From contig QANU01008832.1 in the NCBI GenBank assembly GCA_003254905.1, positions 56,766 through 120,765 of the forward strand: DNA of 64,000 nt, written 5' to 3'. The position numbers and the translations under genes are program-made. Shown piece by piece: positions 21,201 to 32,859 of this stretch (position 1 is the first letter of the stretch; every line of letters begins with the position of its first letter). The notes under the pieces are model-generated. The model was not told the origin of the DNA and did not search any database. It saw only the letters and a program-made list of their open reading frames with translations. Source of the DNA: Nissolia schottii (taxonomy: Eukaryota; Streptophyta; Magnoliopsida; Fabales; Fabaceae).

Positions 21201-23516
21201 ATGAATCGCTGCCAAAAATCCTCAATTACAGGGCAGCCTTACAGTTGCCTGTATTTCAATCCCCTGACCACCGAGAGTGAGGTGAAGGTGAGGCACACCC
21301 GAAGCTGCAGCAGCGACTTTGAGGACAAGGAAAATGCGGTTCCCATTCATCCTTCTTCTTCTTCTAAGCTCTTCCCAAAGTCCAAGTCCTTGTCCACAGA
21401 CAGGATTCTGAAGCCGTCCTCGCTGCAGTTGTGCATGCAAATGAACGAGCCCGAACGGGCTTTTGGGGATCCTCTTCTTGAGTCCTCCACCTCTTCATCT
21501 TTGAATGTCTGGGACTACTACTCTGACTCCGAGCCTGCCCCCGCTTCTTCCTGGTCCACTTTGCCCAATAAGTGAGTTTCAAATTTCATTTCTTTTCTTT
21601 TCTACTACTAGTTGATGTTAGCGTGCTCAACCATGCTCGTTCGTTTCTTACAGGTCCTTGATCTGTAGACCCTTGCCTATGGATATTGGAAGGTGCACAT
21701 GCGTTATCGTGAAGGAAGCAACTCCTCAAGCTCAATGGCCTACTCTCTTTTCTCTTTATACCTATGTAAGATTTCTGTATCCATCAAGTTCATAACCTTT
21801 TTTATCTGAAGGAGAAGCGCTATTGATGTTGACACTATACTTTCTGAGTTTCTTTCTGTTGTGCCTCTTGTATTTGTAGGAAGGTCAGGGGAGGCAGAAT
21901 AGGAAACTAGCCGTGGCCAATCACAAGCGCCGGAATGGCAAGTCTCACTTCACCGTAGCTCAGACTGTAAAAGGACTGGTGTCCAACTCAGATGATAGCT
22001 TTCTTGGGGCCGTAACAGCTAATCTCATGGGCTCAAAATACCATATTTGGGATCAGGTTCCTTTTTCTTTTCGGCTATCTGACCAGTTGCAAGTTCTGGC
22101 ATAAATTTCACCCATCATGATCATCTGTTTGAATATCAGGGATATCGTCATAATTCCCATAGTAAACAACCAAAACCACCTCTTGCTGTTGTGAGGTATG
22201 AGCCAATGCTTTCATCTTCCTCAATTCCCACCGGCTGTCACTGTCATCTGCTAATTATAGGGATTTGGTTCTGCTTGCAGTTATGTACCTACAATAGCAA
22301 CATGTACTGGAAGTCACAGAAGCATGAGGGCATATATACCCAAGCATCAATCTATGTCACTCAAGAACACCAGCCAGGTTAAGTAAAATTTCCTATAATG
22401 TGTTACCTCCTCGCTAGCATCACTAATTATATCTTTGTATTATGTTATCGTTATAATTAGGATCTTGTCACAATCTACTAGCGACTCCTTTGGACCTGAC
22501 TTATAATAAAAGTGTTTTTTTGCTAAAACCATTTTTAGCAGAGCACTTTAATAAAACATATAAACAAACAGTTTAAAGTGTATTTAAACACTCTTAAAAT
22601 TATAAAGGTGTTTTTTAATTATAAAAAACAATCCTTACTTTTTTTTAAAAAAAAAGTTCAATCAAAGCCAACCCTATGTCTCGATAACTAATCACTTTGC
22701 TTTACAATCAAATCAAAAGCTCCATTTTCCAATTTAATAAAATGGCATGGGGTTATTTCTTTACAGGTACAACATATTAAAGGGTTGCCAATGGATTGGG
22801 AGGGGAAACTGGACAGAGTCCATCAACTATTCTCAAGGGTTCCAACTTACAACAAGGTAGGAAGGAGCCGAAGGTGATGTTTCTTTGTGATTTACAGCGA
22901 GGCATGCATCTGGACTTTGATTAATTTCCATTGGCATTCTTCAGAACTCAAAGCAGTTTGAGCTTGACTTTAGAGATAAAGGAAGGGCAGGACTTAGAAT
23001 CCAAAGATCGGTGAAAAATTTCCAGCTGACGTTAGAGGTATGAATATGATATGATGATGAAATTATTTTGGCCATGGGATTTCTGTTGGTGGTGAATAAT
23101 GTTATAACTTGTGTTCCCTGTCAAGTCAAGTATAAGAACTAACATCTTGGTACTGTTGTTTCTTGTACTACATATATATGCATTTTGTTCAAACATTAGT
23201 TTATGTATTGTGGCCTGCTCTGCTTGAGTAACTGACTTGGCTTTGAGGTGTGATTAGGAGAATGGGAAGCAGATGATCCTGCAGCTAGGTAGGGTGGGAA
23301 AATCAAAATTCGTTATGGACTACAGGTGTCTACTTAAACACTAGCTATTATCATCATTATTGAGCTCAAAATTTCTATGTTCTTATTTTACCGCCTGAAT
23401 CAAACAAACACCTTGTACATTTTTCTCTGTGACTCTGCAGATATCCTTTGACAGGTTACCAGGCGTTTTGCATATGTTTGGCTTCCATTGATGCAAAGCT
23501 CTGCTGCACATTGTAG
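21201..23516 (+). CDS. TLP8: Tubby-like protein, TLP8 type (no F-box), 9 exons
   Basis: Exons are 21201-21571, 21654-21765, 21880-22056, 22140-22195, 22281-22377, 22767-22856, 22945-23037, 23258-23325 and 23441-23516, with GT-AG borders, joining in frame to 379 residues. The first about 125 residues are Ser-rich and disordered, ending in 'PASSWSTLPNK'. The rest is the Tubby beta-barrel domain: 'GRCTCVIVKE', 'VANHKRRNGKSHFTVAQ', 'ANLMGSKYHIWDQG', 'FELDFRDKGRAGLRIQRSVK', 'NFQLTL', and the C-terminal signature 'GYQAFCICLASIDAKLCCTL'. Tubby domains bind phosphoinositides; most plant members also carry an N-terminal F-box. None is present here, and the 'SLQLCMQ' and 'SSWSTLPN' tracts match what I know of Arabidopsis TLP8. 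The function of this subclass is poorly defined. Confidence 0.92.
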
Positions 23517-24799
23517 TGGGAAATTTCTGCTCTCAGTTCAACTATATATATGGCTTCTCGTTTTGCCCCATTCCAGAAGTTGCTGCCAACCCAAGAGATA
23601 CAGCTTGCTAGGAGGAAGATACATAAAACAAGTCATCAAATCTTGCATGCAACCCAAGCTTGACGTATCAATGGCTGTACTGTTATGTCATCTTCTTGAA
23701 CTAGTTAATTAGCAACAAAATATTGCTTTCTTCAGTTCTGAGTTAAGTTGCATGGTCAGCTAGAATGCTGCGCTGCTTCATCAATTAATTTTGCAACTAA
23801 ATTTACTGTTGTTTGATAAAAAGGCTTGGTTCTGCACTTTGCATCAAAAGAAATTAAAAGGGGGGTAATGAACAATGAATGAATCCGATTGGGATGGAGA
23901 TCATAGAGAGACATATATGCATGCTAATGCTATAGTTAAAATGTTTAAATGACGTCAAAACCGGGCCCTTAAAATGCCGTTTTATCTCAATTTTACAAGA
24001 ACAAACCAATAATAATAGCAAAATTAATGTTTTATGACTTGAAATTAATTTTTATCTCAATTAATAATAGCAAAATTGGTGTTTTATGACTTTAATAACT
24101 AACCAATTAACTTTATCTAAATTTTACAAGAACGCATTAATTAATGAACATTGTAACGAGGGTTGAATGACTTGAAATTAAGCATCAGGCTGATGACCAC
24201 AATGAAAAATGGGTGCAGCAGCAATTGACTTTCAAATAATAAGAAAATAGAGATAGGTGAATCATAAGATTCAAGATACGAAATAGAGGAATGTTCCCCG
24301 CATTATTTTCTTTTATTCAGAACATTAGGTAAATTTAATACCGATTAACTAACAATGGTCAAATTATGCCTCCAAACATTTTGAACATATACAAAAACAC
24401 TTACAAATTGCCCATCAAAATGATATTTTTTGACGCTTATTAAAATACTTGCAGATCCCTCGTTAAAGTGAAAATCGAACTCCAAGTTCTTTTTGAAATT
24501 TAGCAACTATCTTTAACTCTCACGGATTATTGTGATAAAGTTGGGAAAAGGGGGAAAAAAAAAAAAAGACATCACTCAAGTTTAGGAGAATATTTTACAG
24601 CAAAACAATAAGTGGGTTGTCCCGGGAGTAGGAATGAATGAATGCAATAAGTAGTAGCATTCTGCAGCTAGTCACGCGATGTTGATGTTGACTGACGGAG
24701 TAGATCGAAAAATAAGGTAATAAACCGCACTTATTATTAAAACAAAAGCTCCTCCGTAATGTTGATGATGATTATTTAGATTTAGAATTGAGAGGATTC
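23517..24799. other. Convergent 3' spacer between TLP8 and KO
   Basis: AT-rich spacer serving both 3' ends. It contains a small duplication ('AATAATAGCAAAATT' with 'GTTTTATGACTT' at about 24009 and 24063) and an A-run near 24555. No gene seen. Confidence 0.6.
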
Positions 24800-27700
24800 T
24801 CACATCTTGTTTGTTCTGGGCTTGAGGTTGACAAGGAGGGGATGGAGCTTGTGGGTGGTAAGGCCAACGGTATCGACATTCTCTTCCTGTGCAGCTCGAG
24901 CCCCCAGCTCCCACTCAAACTCATGAACCAATCTCCCTATTGCCGAGCACGCTATCAACTGCGCCTGATATGCTCCGGCGCACACCCTCTTCCCTGCTCC
25001 AAACGCCATCGTCTTGTACAGGTCCATCGTCTCATACTTGTCCTCATCAGCAAACCTCTCCGGCATCCACTGGCCTGGACTTTCCCACGCCTTCTTGTCC
25101 ATGTTGCACCCATATATGTTTATAGCAATCTGTTCAAAATTGAATTAAATCAATAAGCAGCGAGGGGGCCCTCGTGCCATGTCAAGAAAGAGATGGATGG
25201 AAATAGGACCTCGCTTCCGGCAGGAATATGATATCCCCCAACTTGGGTATCTTCATCAACATGCCTCAATGGGACAATCGGAGCCGGGCTGTGCTTCCTT
25301 AGAGTCTCATGGAATACAGCCCCTAAATATGGAAGCTTAGCTAGTTGGTCCTCTGTAACCTTGTCAGTACCAAACCTACCTTGGAGCTCCGCATACAGAC
25401 GGTCCTGCGAGGACATCATTGTGTGTCAGGTCAATACAAGAATAATGGCGAGCTAGTTAGATTAAATGAGCAACCACCTGACGATATTTGTCTTTAGCAA
25501 GTTCATACATAGCCCATTCGGTTGTAACCAATGTAGTATCTGATGTCTCGATAATGGTCTCCCAAAGCAGCATGCAAATCTGGTCTTCACTTAGCTCTTT
25601 TGCTTCCGATAACAGGTAGTCAATGTAACAATTCACTTGCTGTAACATTCCAATTAATTTTATTTATTAGGGTAACTCCATCTGCTCTCTGTACATACAC
25701 ATTTGCACTAGAAACCCCTACCTTTCCCGATGCAATTCTCTTCTTCTGCTCATTGATCAAGGCCTTCATCACAGCTTTTCTGCGGAAGCACATTCTCTGA
25801 ATTTTCGCCTCCATGCTCCTATTTGGAATCCATCTCAAGTACGGAAAGAAATCACGCCAATCCACCTCAATTGCACCCTCCATTATGTCAAGTACCAGTA
25901 TTTGATACATGTCATCTCTTGATAGTGTGCCCCCGAGCTCCTCCACGTAAAGGGATTCTACATTGCTTCCCACACCCTGCAAATTCCCCCATACTCATCA
26001 ACTCTCTACTCAGTCTTTATATATTATTAGAGAAATTTGTCTAGTCAAATCTAATTCAAATAAGAGACTCACTTGCTTCAGTGCTAGTCCAAAAAGTTCA
26101 GACGCAAATATTCTCCTAAAGTCAACAGCCAAATCAGGACAGGTCTTCACATGTTCATTGAACTGCCTCGACATATTTTCCACCATTTCTTCTCTGTGGA
26201 GACGATGCCGCTTCTGATAATTAAAACAAGTAAACAGACATAAGAACCCCACTCACCATCACAACCGAAAAAACAACACACACAATCAAAAAACGATAAG
26301 TTAACCAGATAAACAACCTGTGCATTGGCTCCCAGAACGTTTGCAAGGATATGTCTTTTGACCGTTTTGTGAAATTCATTGTAGTCACTTATGGCAACCA
26401 TACATTTATCGGAAGTCAGGATCGTCAGTGCTTTGGATAGCTTCCTTGATGAAATTGATGAATATCTGGTCACCATTGCCTGAAATTACCATAAAAATTT
26501 ATAATCCAATCTAGCAGAAGCAAGAAGAATTACATGGACTGTAGTTATGAAGAATCAAAGACATTTCTCCTCTGCCTGCTAGTACTAAGCAATAACGAAC
26601 CAACATAAAATTATAAAGCAGTATGGCAATGGTCTCAGAAATTCCAAACACTAGGGCTCAAATGGCATGCTAATCCAACATAAAAAATTAATTATCATAT
26701 ATTTGATTATTCTTTTTTAAAAGCAATAAGAATAAAAAAAATTCAGTTTTCAACATGAACTAAAAAGACTAACTTCTTAAAATGAAATTATTTTCAGCTT
26801 CTTTTTTTATTTTTTGGAAGATATTTTAGTTTATTCAGTTGCATAAAAAATCATTTTTTAATATTTTTTTTTTATAAAAAAAAAACGCACTCTTAATATA
26901 ACTGAAAATTTTGTCATTTTTGTTCAGTGAATATTCAGGGCTAAGAGCCCAATAAGAGAGACTGAAACACAAATCCTTTTTTTAAAAATAAAATAAGATA
27001 AATTGGGGATGCTCATCCTTGTTTAGCACCACATATTGCTAGGAATGGTACAAATGTTTTGAAACAAAAAATAGAGTATGCTATGAAAATATGAAAAGAG
27101 CAACACCTTGCTACACTCTCTCTAGTCTTTAATTCTCTTACTTTGATATTTATTTATGTCCACTTGTTACTCTTATGCTTTTAAGAATATTTTTAATGAG
27201 TAAATTAACAGTAAAAGAAATTAAAATTCATTTTACATCACGTCAAAAACTAATTTTTTTTATTTTATTGAGAGACAAGATGAAATAAAAAATGTTTCTT
27301 GTCTTTAACAATATTATTATTTTTTTAATGTACTACTGTATTTTAAGAACACAGTTTTAAATTACCGGTGTATTTGCTTAACCCTTGTCTAGAACTTTAT
27401 ACGCTGTGCCTGTGAGCGTGGAGGAAATAAGATTATTGATTCGGGTATATTTTATGTGTGTGACATAATTTGGATGTCTAGTCAGAAGTCAGTCTCAAAA
27501 TACTCTTATTGTGCCTTTCTCACTAAAAAAATAAAAAAAAAAAAACCCATAAAAAATGTATAATATTATTATGACAATTAATTTACAAACAGTAGATCGA
27601 AGTGAAATAAACCATGGGAAAAGTGCAAGAGTGTAAGTTCATTAGGGATGAATTAAGGGAGGTACCTCCTTAGCAAGATGGGCGGAGTTGAGAACAATAA

Positions 27701-28065
27701 TGGTGGAAGCGCCCGTTCTGATGGAGTATATAGGTCCGTACTTGTCAGCCATCTGTGAGAACGTCTTGTACGGTTTCTTCTCCTTCAATTGCAGCAGATT
27801 CCCTAACACAGGTACACCTGGAACCACTGCAGTGCACCCAATTATTATTCCAACATCAGTGAACACACAAAATAAAAAATAATAAAAATAATAATTAGAG
27901 ATGACGCCCATGTCAATCGTCAGTTCAGCTGAGTTGAGTGGGTGGGTATATACACACACCTGGCACTTTGGGAAGAGCGGAACGTTTGGCGGTCCGTCGA
28001 GTGAAGAAGAGGAACAGGAAGAGGGACAGACCACCCAACGCAACTGTGGCGGCGAGGATGTCCAT
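24800..28065 (-). CDS. KO: ent-kaurene oxidase, cytochrome P450 CYP701A, 8 exons
   Basis: Exons in transcript order are 28065-27960, 27826-27666, 26479-26318, 26213-26073, 25976-25722, 25639-25478, 25404-25210 and 25129-24800, joining in frame to 503 residues. An N-terminal hydrophobic anchor ('[11 protein letters not shown]') is followed by the proline hinge '[12 protein letters not shown]'. The I-helix reads 'ETSDTT' (about 306-311), the K-helix 'ETLR' (362-365), then 'PERF', and the heme loop '[10 protein letters not shown]' (437-446, Cys444 the iron ligand). '[12 protein letters not shown]' and '[16 protein letters not shown]' are characteristic of CYP701A. The enzyme oxidises ent-kaurene at C19 in three steps to ent-kaurenoic acid in gibberellin biosynthesis, anchored in plastid envelope or ER membranes. 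Length and all catalytic motifs are normal, so it looks functional. Confidence 0.95.
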
Positions 28066-28138
28066 AGCTGCTAGCACCGCACAACACAACAATTAGGACC
28101 TCAAGGGTTACGACCAATCGCAGAGGAATAGTGTCTGT

Positions 28139-28149
28139 GTATATATAGG
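28139..28149 (-). promoter_or_regulatory. TATA box of the ent-kaurene oxidase gene
   Basis: On the minus strand 'CCTATATATACACAG' lies about 75 bp before the KO start codon, a normal spacing for a plant TATA box and short leader. A 'GATTGG' word (inverse CCAAT) lies between it and the gene. Confidence 0.6.
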
Positions 28150-28199
28150 CCAAGGTGGTGGTGGTGGTGATGCTCAATTTTGGAAAGAGTACCGTCTCT

Positions 28200-29480
28200 C
28201 CTTTACTGCGGAGCGGACCCAGCGTGGTTGATTATTTATAAATTATTTTAAAAGATTGTTATTTATTTAAAATAATAATTTTTTTTAAGGAGAAAGGGAG
28301 TAAAATAAATAAATAAATAAATAAATAAATAAAGAAAAAGAGTAACATTTGATTGAGGTAACGTTATTTTTAGAGATATATAATAAAAAATTAGTCTCAT
28401 TTAATGAGAATTTAAAAATATTATTATACGTGTAATATTCAAGGATGATGTCATACACTTGTATTCAATTAATAAATTCTTTTCTTTCCCATAAAAATCC
28501 TAACAAATTCTTTTTTACAATAAGGTAGAATTGCACTCAAGTTAGGTTGGTTAAGTTTTTCCAATTTTATTATGTTAAATTCGATTCAACCCAAGTTGAC
28601 TATTTACGAGTCAGATTGAATCGAGTAATCGGGTTGCATACTTTTTTTTTTATAATATATATATATATATATATTAAAAGATTTATCCTAAAAATCTACT
28701 TACTTCCACAAACACTACCAATCATTAAACATATTAGTCCACTATTTATATATTTAAAACATAATCACCTAAATAAAAATAAATATTACACACTGTATAT
28801 AAACAAACATAATATATTCATTTAAAAAATGTATTATATATTTATTTTATAATATTTATTTCTTTTTTAATAACATTTTTGAGTGCATATATAACTTTTT
28901 TTTTTTTAAATATATGCGCGACTCATGCAGACATCTGTCAACGCCAGGAATCTCTATCCTTCCAAGGGGTGACAGATTCTGTGTCGGAACGGGTTAAAAT
29001 GGCCTCTCCACCAGGTCACTATCGCCCTTTATCATTTTCAATATCTTTACACATTTCCTAAAATTATTTAAATCAGATATTATTATCTTTTTAACTTCCC
29101 GCGTACCAAAAAGAATATTACATCTTCTTAACATTGTATAGTAGGTAATTGTTTGAGTGAAACTCTTTTTGGTCTTCAAGTTATATATTTAATTAATCAC
29201 CTTGGTATTCTATTTTATAAAACGTTTGATTTGAAGATCTTTTATTTATTATTTATTTACATTTAAACATAGATATTATCAATATTAAAAAATGTGATTA
29301 AATGATAAGAATAATTAAATTGACTCATTTTAATTTGATATAATTAAAAGATTAAAAGAAAACTTTAATTTAATTGCTTTATGGACTATGACACCTTTTT
29401 ATTATAGTTGTGCAATTTAAATTCATCATTTATGGGATATCATATTAATTCACAATTTTATTAGATAAAATTTTAAGGCT
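28200..29480. other. AT-rich upstream spacer of KO
   Basis: Contains (AAAT)n at about 28303-28332 and (AT)n near 28650-28673. No coding region or RNA gene seen. Confidence 0.6.
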
Positions 29481-29483
29481 TAA

Positions 29484-30256
29484 ATTAAGTTTTTAATTCC
29501 TGTAAAATTTCAAAGTTTATTTTTAGTCTCTGTACACTGTCATGTCAACGTCGTTAACCCCAGCCAAACAGGGACTAAAAACAAACTTTAAAATTTTACA
29601 AGGACTAAAAACTAATTTTGAAATTTTACAGGGACTAAAAACTAAATTTTATTTAAATAATTTTTTTTTGTGCCTATGAAAGGATAAAACCAACGTCAAA
29701 TAATTTTTTGTTTTATATTTATTTTAAATAATTTTAATTAAAATTATTTAAATAATTTTAATTACATATTTAATAATTTAAATAATTTAAAAAAATTGAC
29801 TTTTTTATTAATATGAACATGATTTAGTAGTTTAAATAATTTAAAATTATTTAAATTATTAAATATGTGATTATTATTTAAATAATTTTAGTTAAAACTA
29901 TTTAAAATAAATATAAAATAAAAAAATTGTTTGATGTTGGTTTTACCCTTTCATAAGCACAAAAAAATTATTTAAATAAAATTTAGCTTTTAGCCCCTGT
30001 AAAATTTCAAAGTTTGTTTTTAATCCCTTTAAAATTTTAAAGTTTGTTTTTAGTCTCGCTGTCTGGCTGGGGTTAACGGCGTGTCACGTGACATAATTAT
30101 GCCACTTGGCATGCCACGTGGCACGACCTCGCTGTTAACGGTCACGTCTGTGCCGTTGACCCCATCAAGACAAAGCGACTAAAAACAAATTTTGAAATTT
30201 TACAGGGACTAAAAATAAACTTTAAAATTTTATAGCGATTAAAAACTTAATTAAAC
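29484..30256. mobile_element. Nested foldback elements with 'TTTAGTCCCTGTAAAATTT' ends
   Basis: The outer ends 'TTAAATTAAGTTTTTAATTC' (29484) and the reverse complement of 'GCGATTAAAAACTTAATTAA' near 30256 pair. Inside, 29571-29815 and about 29818-30070 form a near-continuous hairpin with arms of roughly 240 bp: 'GACTAAAAACAAACTTTAAA', then 'CTAAATTTTATTTAAATAAT', then 'ACCAACGTCAAA' (right arm 'ACCAACATCAAA'). Past the inner right arm lie 'GGTTAACGG' and 'GCCACGTGGCA' words. No coding sequence. The layout suggests one Mutator-like miniature element inserted within a relative. Confidence 0.7.
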
Positions 30257-30930
30257 CAAATTTTAAAGAGTGTAAGTTCTATTAAAATTTTATCAATCAA
30301 TAATTGAGTTATGAGTCGATATAGTATCTTTAAAATAATAAATATCAATAAAAAAAATTTACCAACGTTCTCAATTAATTGCTTGAAATTTTAATCGTTT
30401 AAAATATATCTTTTAATAAATAAACAAATGTTCGTCCTAATTCAGCATAAAAGAATGACTCACTATCCTATTACAACGCATTCTATAATTTTCACGTCAA
30501 AAATAAGAAGAAAAAAAAAATTCTATAAAATGTTTTCAAAAATCGACAATACATTCAATTTTCAATAGTAATACATTTATTACTTTTTTCAGAATGTATC
30601 TTTTTTACAATGAGTGTATTTCTGAAATAAAAAAAATAAAAATAAAGGTTTACCTATCTTCAAATTAATAAAAAATAAGTAGTTTGTGTTAGTTGTTTTA
30701 AGTTTTAGTGGGGGTGGACACTAAGCAAGCTTAATGTGGAAACAGTATTTTTGTTATTTGAATTCCACGATAATAACATTTAAGAAAGTGAAGAGAGTAA
30801 ATTTACAGTTGAATCGAACCTCCTTAATTTGGGTCTACAAATAGAAGAAGAGGCATCGAGGGGTATATTACTTTTATGATCCAAACCAAAGAAAGAAAGA
30901 AAGAAAGAAAGAAAGAAAACATAGTGAACA
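30257..30930. other. 3' flank of the aspartic protease gene
   Basis: AT-rich, with an (AAAG)n microsatellite at about 30889-30918. No gene seen. Confidence 0.6.
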
Positions 30931-30959
30931 GACACACAAGACAAGAGGGGCCGGGCGGG

Positions 30960-32726
30960 CTAAGTGAAAGAGCAGGGCTCAGCAGCAAATCCGAGCCTGT
31001 TGTTTGTGGTATCATATACGACCCTTTGGTTCCGCTGCTGATAATTGCCAAGAATCCAGGTCTCATATTCATCTGACAGGCTGGCAATCGCCAAGCACAC
31101 CCGGGAGCCGTCCTCTCTGGCCACATAGAGCACCCCGCCGGCGTCCACCTCCACCTCCGCACCCCCCTGGAAGCGGACCCTTATGCTGGGCATCTTCACT
31201 TGCTGGTACCCGCTGAGGTTGAAGCACGTGTCCAGGATGGAGAAGCCCGGCGCCCCTGGGTATCCGGAGAAGTGCTTCAAGAACTCTGCCTTGAGTGCCC
31301 TGTACATGGAAGGCCCCACTCTCGTGATCACCGTCCCTGAGTCGATCACAATCCCGCTGCCGGGCCCCGATGCAGCCTCCAAAGCCACGCCGCCAACGCT
31401 AATGCCGGTGAGGTTGAGCACGTAAAAGTGCGGGTTAGAAGAGAGCATGGGAGTGTATGCGATGGGGGTAACATTCCCGAAAAGTGCTGTTGCTGCCCCC
31501 ATCACCAGTGACCCTGAGGAAGCTTCCTCATCCAGCGAGGAGGATGGCAAACAGTAAGAGAAGAGCCCTCCAAACGCAGCATTCGCTTGGGATACCAGCG
31601 AAAGGTCGCTTCTTCCCAAGCCCATAAGCCCCGAGGCTGCTCCAAACAAGCCTTCGTTGTTCCTCCCACACCCGAACACGAAGCTGCTCACCCCAGTCCC
31701 TCCAATGCTGAGCTCCTCAACTCCCAGCTCCCCGCTGCTGTAGGACCCATCCCCGTAGTTAACCGCATACTCGCAGCCCCCCTCCCCCCCGCAGGCCAAC
31801 CCCCGGAGGGACTGACAGGTGGTGGAATTGCAGGGGATTGATTGGTAGGAAGGGGAGGCGGATGGGCGGAACAGAGGCCCCTGCTGGCTGTAGCACGACT
31901 CGCAAGGGGCGCACTGGACCCATGTCAGGTCGCTTCCTGTGTCCACTATGACGCTCATGTTCTGCCCACCCAATCCCAAACTCACCACGTAGTTCAGTGT
32001 TTCGAATTTCATCCCTGTCGTTAATGGTATTTCTGTTTCAGAGGCTTTCCTAATTCGCTTCTGAATTGCACGCACCCGTACTGCGTCCATTGCCAATTCT
32101 TTCTCAACCCTCCTCCTCCTCCAACCAACATTCTTCTCCGCCTCTGACCACTGCCTTCTGTCCTTCATTTCCAGTACAACAGCACCTCTCTCCCTTCCTG
32201 ACACCAGATCCAGTTCAGATTATCATTATTATCTTATCTAGTAAATGATGCTCATTAAGGCCTTACTTTTACTATTTTATTTGTCAACACATTCATTCAT
32301 AAACGATGTTCTTTCTTTTTTGTTCGCTAAATAGATACAACAATCTTTATGAAAGGAAGCCTGGCAATCCTCAACTTTAACACTAATGATGGATGGATGG
32401 ATGGATGGATTCCTGTTTTCCTTTAAGATTAAATGAAAAAAAGAAGCAAGCAGCAGTATTATACGATCCTAATTAAGCAGTAGGGAAAGCAAGTTTTGAC
32501 AAAGAGATCTCAAAGTGGAATGTGATATAATTAAAGCTCAAAATATGGTTTGCACCCACAGATACTTACTTGATTGAGGGAGGAGGCTAGCAAGTTTGTG
32601 TTTCCTCTGCAATTTTGGCAGATTGAGGTTGAAGGTCTTCTTCTCTTCAAAAGAGTGAACCCCATTTGCCATGACGATGAGGTAAAGGAAGAGAAACAAT
32701 GACAACATGGCCGCTGCCTCCGCCAT
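30960..32726 (-). CDS. A1-family aspartic protease (nepenthesin-like), 2 exons
   Basis: Exon 1 is 32726-32570 and exon 2 is 32197-30960, with donor 'CAATCAA|GTAAGTATC' and acceptor 'TGGTGTCAG|GAAGG'. The frame joins to 464 residues. The start at 'MAEAAAML' gives a signal peptide ('LSLFLFLYLIV'), so the product is probably secreted. A basic prosegment follows. The first active site is 'VDTGSDLTWVQC' (Asp138), followed by the cysteine-rich nepenthesin-type insert ('CAPCESCYSQQG', 'CEYAVNYGDGSYSSGELG'). The flap region and 'FGCGRNNEGLFGAASGLMGL' follow, then the second active site 'IVIDSGTVITR' (about residue 340) and C-terminal 'WILGNYQQRNQRVVYD'. All catalytic residues are present. This matches the single-domain plant proteases of the CND41/CDR1-like class; substrate is not inferable. 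GC-richer than its surroundings. Confidence 0.93.
32389..32410. repeat. (ATGG)n microsatellite in the protease intron
   Basis: Five or more ATGG units in the 372-bp intron. Confidence 0.9.
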
Positions 32727-32836
32727 ATAACAAGCGGTAAAACTGAAGACCAGGGGTCCAGTCCAATCCAAAGGTATGAAACTAAGTAGGAAGGCAAGGG
32801 AGAAAAGGAAGAAGCATTGATTGAGAACGCACCCAA

Positions 32837-32857
32837 AGAGAGAGAGAGAGAGAGAGT
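32837..32857. repeat. (GA)n microsatellite upstream of the protease gene
   Basis: Ten GA units about 110 bp upstream of the start codon; CT-rich on the coding strand, as common in plant 5' leaders. Confidence 0.9.
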
Positions 32858-32859
32858 AA

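Noticed and set aside
31004..31841. Plus-strand open frames opposite the aspartic protease
   Set aside because: Antisense shadows of a GC-rich conserved exon.
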